Positions 1-6,077 of a stretch of DNA of 6,271 bases are shown in pieces. The position numbers were made by a program, and so were the translations under genes. Below the pieces are notes generated by a model that saw only the letters and a program-made list of their open reading frames with translations, was not told the origin of the DNA and did not search any database. Each line of letters begins with the position of its first letter. Within the stretch, counting starts at the first letter, position 1. Source of the DNA: Parcubacteria group bacterium CG08_land_8_20_14_0_20_43_9 (GTDB taxonomy: Bacteria > Patescibacteriota > Minisyncoccia > Minisyncoccales > PEYH01). The stretch spans positions 1 through 6,271 of the forward strand of contig PEYH01000009.1 of the NCBI GenBank assembly GCA_002774465.1, written 5' to 3'.

Positions 1-114
1 ATAAAACCCGTCCTCAATCGCCGGTCCAATGCCAAATTTGGTTCCGGGATATAATTCCTGAACCGCGGCCGCCATTATGTGGGATAAAGAATGCCTTAAG
101 GTTTCCAGTTTCAT
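1..114 (-). CDS. thrS: Threonyl-tRNA synthetase, N-terminal fragment (continues off the left edge)
   Basis: Only the first 38 codons are in the window. The peptide reads MKLETLRHSLSHIMAAAVQE and continues with YPGTKFGIGPAIEDGFY. This matches the start of the ThrS editing (N2) domain: the HxxxH pair (H8, H12) corresponds to the two histidines of the zinc-like editing pocket (RHSCAH in E. coli), and GPxIxxGFYY is a family hallmark. ThrS charges tRNA-Thr with threonine in the cytoplasm and clears mischarged serine through this domain. The E. coli protein has about 60 residues of TGS domain before this point; here an in-frame TGA lies ten codons upstream with no ATG between, so the TGS domain is absent. 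The start lies 77 bases after the dnaE stop on the same strand, so co-transcription with dnaE is likely. Only a weak GGA precedes the start. Identification is firm; the rest of the protein is not visible. Confidence 0.9.
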   Translation of the reverse strand, partial: MKLETLRHSLSHIMAAAVQELYPGTKFGIGPAIEDGFY

Positions 115-191
115 TGTTCCGAATATGTTAATCCTAATCTTTCATTGTACTCATTGTACTTAATTTTGGAGCAAGTTCAATATGGCAAAGA
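115..191 (-). other. dnaE-thrS spacer with tandem 9-mer
   Basis: This is a 77-base gap between the dnaE stop and the thrS start. It contains two head-to-tail copies of tcattgtac (142-150 and 151-159, plus-strand reading). I see no hairpin followed by a T run, so nothing here would obviously end transcription between dnaE and thrS. There is also no clear promoter or Shine-Dalgarno sequence for thrS. Confidence 0.5.
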
Positions 192-3100
192 TTATTCCTC
201 TATAATCTCTTCAATGCTTTCCACAATCATTTTAGGAGAGTCCTCTTTGAAGTCAACCCTGCCCGAGATAACCACTATTTTGTTTTCCTGCAGGGACGGG
301 GCAAACTGCTCGGCGCTGTTCGGGAAAATTATCGCCTCAATCTCTCCGGTTAAGTCCTGTATTTTGACGAAAAACATCGGCCTCCCGCTTTTGGTAATGA
401 TTTTTTTAATCCGCGTGATTAACCCGCATATTTTAAGCCGCGTTCCCGGCATTATCTTTCTGAACAATTTATCAGAAACATTCAAGGGGAAGCCCGGCTG
501 GTCGTCTGTTTTGGTCAATTCCTGAAGAATCTTTGATATAGGCGTCGCTTTCTTGGCGATGGATTTTTGGTAATCCTCCAAAGGATGACCGGACACGAAA
601 AGTCCGAGCAGTTCTTTTTCCCACCGAAGCTTTTCGGTAGTACTTGCCGGCTCCATCTGTTCCAGATTGATTGTTGTTTTGACATGCGCTCCGTCAAAAA
701 GCCCTGTCTGGCCGTTCTTTTTGTTGTTTTGGATTTCTCTGGAGCAGCTCAATAATCTTTCCAAATTGCCTAACAGCATATTCCTTTCTTCCAATTTATC
801 AAAGGCCCCGGCCTTAATCAGGGACTCCATTGATTTTTTATTCAAATCCCTTGAATGAATCCTGTTTACGAAGTCCCCGATGGACTGGTATTTTCCGTTG
901 TCGCTTCTTTCTCCCACGATTGTCTGGACGATGTTATGCCCGACATTTTTAATTGCCAAAAGCCCGAATCTGATTTTATTTTTGTCTACCACGGTAAAGT
1001 TCTTGAAGCTTTCGTTTATATCCGGAGGCAGAACTTCAATCTCCATTCTCTTGCACTCTTCCAGTAGGAAGGCGATTCTTTCCACGTCTTGCTTCTCGGA
1101 TGCCAGCACCGCCGCCATAAACTCCACCGGGTAGTTGGCTTTCAGGTAAGCGGTCTGGTAGGCGATGATTCCATAACCCACGCTGTGACTTTTATTAAAG
1201 CCGTACTGGGCGAAAGGCAGGAACCAGCTCCAGATTTTTTCAGCGATTTTTTTGTCTGTGTCCTGCCTGACTGCGCCGGATATAAATTTTTCTTTTTGTT
1301 GGCTTAGGAGAGAGGCGATTTTTTTGCCTATGGCTTTCCGCAGGATATCGGCCTCGCTTAGAGAAAAACCGGCTATCTCGCGGGCAATCTGCATCATTTG
1401 TTCCTGAAAAATCGGTAGACCGTAAGTTGATTCTAAAATCGGTTTTAATTTGGGATGCAGGTATTCCACCTTTTTTCTTTTTTGTTTTCTGGCGATATAC
1501 TCGGGAATAAACTGCATTGGTCCCGGCCGGTAAAGGGCGAGCATAGTGGAAATATCTTCAAAATTTGACGGCTCAAGCTGGCGCAGCCATTTTTTCATTC
1601 CCGAGCTGTTGTGGACAACAAAGCCATTAGCAACAAAGTTGTTGCCTGGTTCTGCCATAATAATATCATAAGTATCTTCCTCGCCAGCATCTAATATATT
1701 TTTAATTTCTCTAAATTTAAATTGATCTTTTACCGGAAGCCTGGGGCATTCCCATTGAATTAGATTTTTATACCTCAATGCGAATTCGGCGAATTTAGTG
1801 GCGCTTATTAATACAAAATTATATTGAGGATATTGTGCCTGGAATAATGCCATCTTTTCTTTGTCTAAATCGTGCAGCCAGCCCTTGATTTCATAATATG
1901 TATTATTAGATTTTACATAGAAGTCCGGAGTATAATGCAAAATTTCTCTATTTTGTTTAATAAGAGAAAAAGTTTGTGGTTCGTATTTATATTTTAAATT
2001 GTGTAATTTTAGAATTCTGGCAAAATCAGCTTCCCAGCTGGATCGGACATAATGATTTAGGTCTTGTCTAAAACCTCCCCTTCGATGCGGAACTGGCCTG
2101 CCAAACATTGGATTATTACTGCCTCGAGTTTGCATGGAGAGTTTCTCTTTTATTTCTTTTGCTTTTTGAGGACCATAAATTTCTTCAAATGTTCGTCCAG
2201 AGAGGGCTTTTGATATTTTCTCTGCTGTCTTTTTCCATTTTTCGCTATTCTCAGTTGTTAATCCATGGTTCCAGGGCTTATTCCCTTTTTGATAGTATTC
2301 TATTTGAGCCAAACTAATTTTTTTTCTGGCTTCCGGCTTGCTGGGGTTTTTATAAAAGCTCGCCGAGCAACTGTAACAAAAATTACTTTTACCCTCTTTC
2401 TGTCCGTTAATTTGCTTGCCACATGTTTTACAGGTATTGTAGACAAAATGTGCGCCCCTGGATTTTATTAAAACCTTATTTCCAATCTTTATATCTTGTA
2501 ATTTTTTCCAACCGTTTTCAGTTAAGAAATAGTGACCCTTTGTGGCCTTGACATACCAATTATCCTCTGTTATTAAATTATAGACATTTTGTTTTCCCTT
2601 ATAAACGATATCTATAATCTTATTCTTATGAACCTTTCCTTCGTCTAAATAAAGCGAATGAAGATTTTTCCTATTGCGTTGCTCGTACATTTTTTTGATC
2701 GTTGCATGGGAAATCTGGGTATCTCCTGATAAACATTCCAACTGAAACACAGAGGTTGTCTCCGCTTTTTGCAGGAGTTTATAGGTTTTTTTGTCGTCTT
2801 GGGGGATTTTATCAATAACAACGGTCTTGCCTCGGACAATTTCGATGAGCTTGATTGTCTGCTCAATCATCGTCAGGTTTTTAAGCCCGAGGAAATCCAT
2901 TTTTAATAACCCCAAATCCTCGATGGAGTACATTTCATATTGGGTGATGATGTTGCTGTCGTTTTGGGTTGGGCGCTGGACTGGCACGAGAGAATCAAGG
3001 GGCTCGGCAGAGATGACCACTCCGCAGGCATGGGTTGAGGCGTGGCGGGCAACGCCCTCCAGTTTTTTGGACAAATCAACCAGCCGCCTGATTTGTTCGT

Positions 3101-4556
3101 CGCTTTCGTACGCTTTGCGGAACTCCGGAATTCGTTTAAGAGTTTGGTCAAGATTGAATCCAAAGGGAATCATTTTGGCGATTTTGTCGCATAAACTGTA
3201 AGGGTATTTCAGCACTCTGCCCACATCTCTTATGGCGGCCCGGGCGGCCATTGTTCCGAATGTAATAATCTGGGCCACCCTGTCTTGTCCGTATTTTTGC
3301 GAAACATATTCTATTACTTCATCTCTTCTCGTATCGGCGAAATCAAGGTCAATGTCAGGAGGGGAGATTCTCTCTTGGGTGAGGAACCTTTCAAAGAGAA
3401 GGTCGTGCTGCAAAGGATTGATATTGGTGATATTCGTCAGGTAAGCGACCAGAGAACCGCCCACGCTTCCCCGGCCCGGACCGACCACTATTTTGTTTTC
3501 TTTTGCCCATTTAACAAAATCGGCCACTATCAGGAAATAGGAAGCGAATCCGGTTTTTTTAATGACCTCTAATTCATACTCTAACCTTTCTTTTGTTTCT
3601 TTTTCGTTTTTGAATTCTTTTTTTCTCTGTTCAAGTCCTTTTTCGCAGAGGCCCCTTAAATATTCATCAGGAGCGCTTCCGTCAGGCACCGAGAAGCTGG
3701 GGAGCTTTATCTCTCCTAATTTGAATTCAAAATTGCAGGCCTTAACTATTTTTTGGGTGTTGGATATGGCTTCAGGCGTATCTTTGAATTGCTCCGCCAT
3801 TTTTTTAGGCGGCTTCATTGAAAAGTCATCCTGCTTCATAGTCAGACGGTCAGGGTCGTCCGGCTTGGCGCCGGTATTGATAAGCATCAAAATATCCTGC
3901 GCCTCCGCGTCTTCCGGCCGGAGGTAATGGCAATCGTTGGTGGCCACCAAGGGGATGCCGTGTTTTTTGGATAGTTCTATAAGTCCTTTATTCGCCTTGA
4001 TTTGCTCCGGAAGGCCGGGGTGATGCTGGATTTCCAGGTAAAAATTCTCTTTACCAAAGGCCTCTTGGTACCGCCGGGCGGTTTTCTCCGCTTCCTCAAT
4101 CCGGCCAGCCGTTATCAGGCGGGGGATTTTGCCTTGCAGGCAGGCGGAAAGGGCAATCAGCCCGTCAGCGTGTTGGAACAACAAGTCCTCGTCCACCCGC
4201 GGTTTATAATAAAAGCCCTCTAAATGGGCCTTTGTTGTCAACTGTACCAGATTGCGGTAGCCGGTTTCATTCTTTACAAGAAGAACGAGATGATAGCGCT
4301 TGTTGTCAATGTTTGGTCGTTTCTGGGCCATCCCCTCAAAAGCGGTATAAATTTCGCAGCCTATAATGGGCTTGATGCCCGCCTGCTTCGCTTTTTTGTA
4401 AAACTCCACGGCGCCGTAAAGAACCCCGTGGTCGGTTATGGCCACGCTGTCCATATCATTTTCCTTGACGTAAGTTAAAACTTCCTCGATTTTCGGCAGT
4501 CCGTCGAGGAGGGAATACTGGGTGTGGACATGAAGGTGGGTGAATTTCGGAATCAT
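192..4556 (-). CDS. dnaE: DNA polymerase III alpha subunit, interrupted by an intein
   Basis: This is the replicative DNA polymerase, C-family. The precursor is 1454 residues; removing the intein (608-983) leaves 1078, a short DnaE (E. coli has 1160). In order: a PHP domain (about 1-270) with the full metal-ligand set H9, H11, D18, H43, E68, H89, C139, D208 and H210; the polymerase core with GPGRGS (359-364), PDIDLDF carrying catalytic D403 and D405, and KMDFLGL carrying the third aspartate D554; then, after the intein, SSGMKK, LALYRPGPM (1007-1015), FNKSHS (1120-1125), a helix-hairpin-helix segment (about 1195-1217), a likely beta-clamp motif QTGLF (1283-1287) and an OB fold (about 1370-1450). 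It ends after the OB fold, so the E. coli-type C-terminal tau-binding domain is missing. The ATG at 4556 is chosen because the PHP domain begins at once (KFTHLHVHTQYS). The reading frame is intact throughout. Confidence 0.97.
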   Translation of the reverse strand: MIPKFTHLHVHTQYSLLDGLPKIEEVLTYVKENDMDSVAITDHGVLYGAVEFYKKAKQAGIKPIIGCEIYTAFEGMAQKRPNIDNKRYHLVLLVKNETGYRNLVQLTTKAHLEGFYYKPRVDEDLLFQHADGLIALSACLQGKIPRLITAGRIEEAEKTARRYQEAFGKENFYLEIQHHPGLPEQIKANKGLIELSKKHGIPLVATNDCHYLRPEDAEAQDILMLINTGAKPDDPDRLTMKQDDFSMKPPKKMAEQFKDTPEAISNTQKIVKACNFEFKLGEIKLPSFSVPDGSAPDEYLRGLCEKGLEQRKKEFKNEKETKERLEYELEVIKKTGFASYFLIVADFVKWAKENKIVVGPGRGSVGGSLVAYLTNITNINPLQHDLLFERFLTQERISPPDIDLDFADTRRDEVIEYVSQKYGQDRVAQIITFGTMAARAAIRDVGRVLKYPYSLCDKIAKMIPFGFNLDQTLKRIPEFRKAYESDEQIRRLVDLSKKLEGVARHASTHACGVVISAEPLDSLVPVQRPTQNDSNIITQYEMYSIEDLGLLKMDFLGLKNLTMIEQTIKLIEIVRGKTVVIDKIPQDDKKTYKLLQKAETTSVFQLECLSGDTQISHATIKKMYEQRNRKNLHSLYLDEGKVHKNKIIDIVYKGKQNVYNLITEDNWYVKATKGHYFLTENGWKKLQDIKIGNKVLIKSRGAHFVYNTCKTCGKQINGQKEGKSNFCYSCSASFYKNPSKPEARKKISLAQIEYYQKGNKPWNHGLTTENSEKWKKTAEKISKALSGRTFEEIYGPQKAKEIKEKLSMQTRGSNNPMFGRPVPHRRGGFRQDLNHYVRSSWEADFARILKLHNLKYKYEPQTFSLIKQNREILHYTPDFYVKSNNTYYEIKGWLHDLDKEKMALFQAQYPQYNFVLISATKFAEFALRYKNLIQWECPRLPVKDQFKFREIKNILDAGEEDTYDIIMAEPGNNFVANGFVVHNSSGMKKWLRQLEPSNFEDISTMLALYRPGPMQFIPEYIARKQKRKKVEYLHPKLKPILESTYGLPIFQEQMMQIAREIAGFSLSEADILRKAIGKKIASLLSQQKEKFISGAVRQDTDKKIAEKIWSWFLPFAQYGFNKSHSVGYGIIAYQTAYLKANYPVEFMAAVLASEKQDVERIAFLLEECKRMEIEVLPPDINESFKNFTVVDKNKIRFGLLAIKNVGHNIVQTIVGERSDNGKYQSIGDFVNRIHSRDLNKKSMESLIKAGAFDKLEERNMLLGNLERLLSCSREIQNNKKNGQTGLFDGAHVKTTINLEQMEPASTTEKLRWEKELLGLFVSGHPLEDYQKSIAKKATPISKILQELTKTDDQPGFPLNVSDKLFRKIMPGTRLKICGLITRIKKIITKSGRPMFFVKIQDLTGEIEAIIFPNSAEQFAPSLQENKIVVISGRVDFKEDSPKMIVESIEEIIEE
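1782..2054 (-). other. Intein nuclease domain, PD-(D/E)XK superfamily (Vsr/EDxHD-like)
   Basis: Intein residues about 228-318. The domain opens with YVRSSWEADFARIL (E235 on a helix), continues through KYKYEPQTF, then YTPDFYV (D271) and YYEIKGW (E282 and K284). The order helix-Glu, then PD, then ExK across two beta strands is the PD-(D/E)XK active site. The RSxWE...YTPDF...EIKG pattern resembles the Vsr-like or EDxHD homing endonucleases found with fractured genes and phage introns. Here the residue two after the Asp is Tyr rather than the His of the EDxHD motif. All predicted catalytic residues are present, so the enzyme may be active, cutting dnaE alleles that lack the intein to drive homing. 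Exact subfamily is uncertain. Confidence 0.75.
2085..2432 (-). other. Intein DNA-binding region: zinc ribbon plus NUMOD3-like motifs
   Basis: Intein residues 102-217. Cysteines 102, 105, 120 and 123 form CxxC-x14-CxxC, a typical zinc ribbon. Next comes a lysine-rich series of short helical motifs: NPSKPEARKKISLAQ (130-144), GNKPWNHGLT followed by KWKKTAEKISKAL (151-178), GRTFEEIYGPQKAKEIKEKL (180-199) and RGSNNPMFGRPVP (204-216). NPMFG and the ISxA/ISKAL segments are signatures of NUMOD3-type modules, known as sequence-specific DNA-binding units attached to phage GIY-YIG and HNH homing nucleases. Here they would position the downstream nuclease on the intein-free dnaE target. The motif reading is by eye; the function is inferred. 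Confidence 0.75.
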
Positions 4557-4657
4557 AATTAAAAATTAAAAACGAAAAAATAAAAATGACAGATAAAAAT
4601 CAAAAATTTTGGATTTTACATTGTCATTCTTCATTTTACATTTTTAGTTTAGCGGAG
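4557..4657 (-). repeat. AT-rich spacer of repeated short words upstream of dnaE
   Basis: This 101-base gap lies between the beta-helix gene stop and the dnaE start. On the plus strand it is almost entirely variants of a few words: attttaca occurs at 4613-4620 and 4633-4640 (20-base spacing), with tgtcattcttcatttt between, then runs of aaaaatt, aaaaataaaaat and caaaaatttt. Such word-repeat spacers recur in genomes of the Parcubacteria type, from what I recall. I see no T-run-tailed hairpin, no Shine-Dalgarno sequence before dnaE and no convincing -35/-10 pair, so it may be read through from the gene upstream. Confidence 0.5.
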
Positions 4658-5341
4658 CTATGCGACATGGGCGATTAAGCTCTTGCATTGCAGGTTCTGG
4701 GCTTCGATTTCCCCCTCAACTATCGTTCCGCTCAAAATGACCACTTCTTTGAATTTTGAGTTTTTAAGGTTGAGATTTTGGGCAATGCTTGTTTTTTCAA
4801 AATTACCGAGCCCGTCTGAAGCGATTTCTTCCGCGATGACCGAGCCGCCGACCTTAGCCTCGCGGAGATAAACATCTCCCCTGATTGTGCCGGTTTTTGT
4901 GACTATATCCCTGACAACGGATTTGCTTATATCCAGATTCCCTTCAATTTGTATTTTGTTCAATCCCAGAAAACCCTTGATGGACGATTGGCTTATATTT
5001 ACATTTTTTTTGAAAGTCGAAGCCACCATATTCAGGACCTCGCGAATTCTTATTTGATTGGCTATGAATTCGCCCTGGATTTCGGTTTTCGAAATATACA
5101 GGGTAGCGTAAATCAGCGCTTGCCCCAGATTAATGTCGCCTTTAAAAACGCACTCATCCAGATGCAGGGCGCCCTGTATGGTTGAGCCCCTGAAGCTTAT
5201 ATTGGTATTTATGGTTCTCCCGGAAAAAGAAAATCCCGGCAGAAGCTTGTTGGAAAAATCTGCGGTCCGGTTTTCTCGTTCAGCGTTTCTTAACTCTTGG
5301 AATATCTCTTGTGCGGTGAATCTCTGCAGGAGTTGCTCCAT
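4658..5341 (-). CDS. Predicted beta-helix (pentapeptide-like) protein of unknown function
   Basis: The protein is 227 residues and I do not recognise it as a named family. The first 35 or so residues look helical (EQLLQRFTAQEIFQELRNAE). From about residue 37 to the end there is a repeating pattern with a period near 20-22 residues, of the form hydrophobic-x-G/S-x-hydrophobic-x-hydrophobic. Examples are STIQGALHLDE (53-63), KTEIQGEFIANQ (85-96), SSIKGFLGLNK (119-129), TIRGDVYLREA (152-162) and GTIVEGEIEAQ (205-215). This suggests about eight coils of a right-handed beta-helix, akin to pentapeptide-repeat or bactofilin-like folds. No signal peptide or membrane segment is visible, so it is probably cytoplasmic. 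It lies 101 bases upstream of dnaE on the same strand and may be the first gene of that unit. Good promoter candidates lie just upstream; there is no Shine-Dalgarno sequence. That it is a real gene is likely; its role is unknown. Confidence 0.8.
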   Translation of the reverse strand: MEQLLQRFTAQEIFQELRNAERENRTADFSNKLLPGFSFSGRTINTNISFRGSTIQGALHLDECVFKGDINLGQALIYATLYISKTEIQGEFIANQIRIREVLNMVASTFKKNVNISQSSIKGFLGLNKIQIEGNLDISKSVVRDIVTKTGTIRGDVYLREAKVGGSVIAEEIASDGLGNFEKTSIAQNLNLKNSKFKEVVILSGTIVEGEIEAQNLQCKSLIAHVA

Positions 5342-5364
5342 AGGTTGGGTCGCAAAATGACATT

Positions 5365-5398
5365 AGTATATTGTATAAGATTTTTAAGATACAAGCAA
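5365..5398 (-). promoter_or_regulatory. Candidate promoter for the beta-helix/dnaE/thrS unit
   Basis: Reading the minus strand, TTGCTT (5398-5393) and TACAAT (5375-5370) are 17 bases apart. An overlapping alternative pairs TTGTAT (5394-5389) with TATACT (5370-5365) at 18 bases. Either fits a sigma-70-type promoter and would give a leader of roughly 15-25 bases before the ATG at 5341. Identified by pattern only. Confidence 0.5.
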
Positions 5399-5414
5399 AA
5401 GCGCAAAGATTTTA

Positions 5415-5423
5415 TGTTATTAT
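5415..5423 (+). promoter_or_regulatory. Extended -10 element abutting the rnhB start
   Basis: TGTTATTAT is a TGn extended -10 element with TATTAT at 5418-5423. Transcription normally begins about seven bases after the -10 box, which is at or next to the rnhB ATG at 5430. With no Shine-Dalgarno sequence upstream, this suggests a leaderless rnhB mRNA. No good -35 box is seen at the expected distance, which an extended -10 can tolerate. Confidence 0.4.
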
Positions 5424-5429
5424 AAAACA

Positions 5430-6077
5430 ATGAAATCAAGCTTGGAATTAGAAAGAAAATTGGCAAGCAGGGGATTTGGGTTTGTCATTGGCATAGACGA
5501 GGCCGGGAGAGGAGCGCTGGCCGGACCCGTAATTGCCGTGGCAATTATGATTAATGATAATTTATCAATAATTAATAATAGACCTTTAGGAGCAGTAGAT
5601 GATTCTAAGAAGTTAAGCCCGAAAAAACGGGAGAAGATTTATGAAACCTTGAAAGCGGTTCCGGCAATTCAATGGGGCAGGGGATTGGTTTCGGCTAAAG
5701 TTATTGACAGGATAAATATCCTGCAAGCGACCAAATTGGCGGCCCGCAGAGCAATCGCCAATTTAGAGAAGAAGCTCGGCAAGCGATTCCCGGCCGATAA
5801 AACAATCGTAATTATGGACGGCAATCAGGGGATTGATTCCAAATTTAAGGAAATGCCGATTGTCAGGGCGGATGGGAAAGTTTTTTTATGCGCCAGCGCT
5901 TCCATTGTCGCAAAAGTGGAAAGAGACCGGCTGATGAGGCGATATCATAAAATTTATACCCGATATAATTTCGCCCGGCACAAAGGATACCCGACAGCTC
6001 TCCACCGGAGGACTCTCAAGAGATACGGGGCCTGCAAACTCCACCGAAGGACATTTTATCCGGTAAGCGGGCTGTAG
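5430..6077 (+). CDS. rnhB: Ribonuclease HII
   Basis: This 215-residue protein is a full-length RNase HII (usual length about 190-260). It cuts the RNA strand of RNA-DNA hybrids and nicks at single ribonucleotides built into DNA, working in the cytoplasm in replication and repair. The signature IGIDEAGRGALAGPV (20-34) supplies D23 and E24 and the GRG substrate-binding motif. DDSKKLSP (57-64) follows. IVIMDG supplies D130, and RADGK supplies D148 ahead of CASASIVAKVERD (154-166). D23-E24-D130-D148 is the complete DEDD metal-binding set. FARHKGYPT (181-189) and the HRRTF near the C-terminus are family motifs. The ATG at 5430 puts the signature at the usual distance from the N-terminus. The gene is divergent from the dnaE unit and has no Shine-Dalgarno sequence. 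A short AT-rich patch (about 5550-5581, NDNLSIINN) lies in a variable loop. Confidence 0.97.
   Translation: MKSSLELERKLASRGFGFVIGIDEAGRGALAGPVIAVAIMINDNLSIINNRPLGAVDDSKKLSPKKREKIYETLKAVPAIQWGRGLVSAKVIDRINILQATKLAARRAIANLEKKLGKRFPADKTIVIMDGNQGIDSKFKEMPIVRADGKVFLCASASIVAKVERDRLMRRYHKIYTRYNFARHKGYPTALHRRTLKRYGACKLHRRTFYPVSGL

Larger units (their letters stand above)
1608..2735 (-). mobile_element. DnaE intein with a zinc ribbon, NUMOD3-like motifs and a PD-(D/E)XK-type endonuclease
   Basis: These 376 in-frame residues (608-983 of the precursor) sit inside the conserved DnaE motif FQLE/SSGMK and have no counterpart in ordinary DnaE. Splicing block A is CLSGDTQI with nucleophile Cys1. Block B is KATKGHYFLTENGW with T65 and H68. 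Block F is around TYDIIMAEPGNNFVANGF. Block G ends VVHN, with H375 and N376, and the next host residue is Ser, so all standard class 1 splicing residues are present. The Hint fold uses roughly residues 1-97 and 338-376. About 240 residues between form the homing module: a zinc ribbon, NUMOD3-like repeats and a nuclease of the PD-(D/E)XK fold. No LAGLIDADG motif is visible. Hand counting gives about 30% G+C at 1861-2040 against about 53% in the host gene at 3001-3180, consistent with horizontal arrival. Boundaries are exact if splicing is standard. Confidence 0.95.

Noticed and set aside
1611..1648. Short inverted and direct repeats (caacaaag, gttgttg) near the intein C-terminal end
   Set aside because: They fall in coding sequence for the conserved block G and the preceding NNFVANG, and are explained by Asn/Val codon choice.
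1608..2735. Group I or II intron in dnaE instead of an intein
   Set aside because: The frame is open without interruption through both junctions, and the protein-splicing blocks are in the right order with the correct terminal residues.
1608..2735. LAGLIDADG or GIY-YIG nuclease in the intein
   Set aside because: Neither motif is present. NUMOD3-like motifs often accompany GIY-YIG enzymes, but the catalytic part here reads as PD-(D/E)XK.
2791..3201. Open frame of 136 codons on the plus strand inside dnaE
   Set aside because: It lies wholly antisense to the conserved polymerase core, and its translation has no recognisable motif. The same holds for plus-strand frames at 145-525, 3562-3927 and others within dnaE.
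192..6077. Recoded TGA (as in some CPR lineages)
   Set aside because: No gene contains an in-frame TGA, and the three complete genes end in TAA or TAG, so the standard code suffices for everything seen here.
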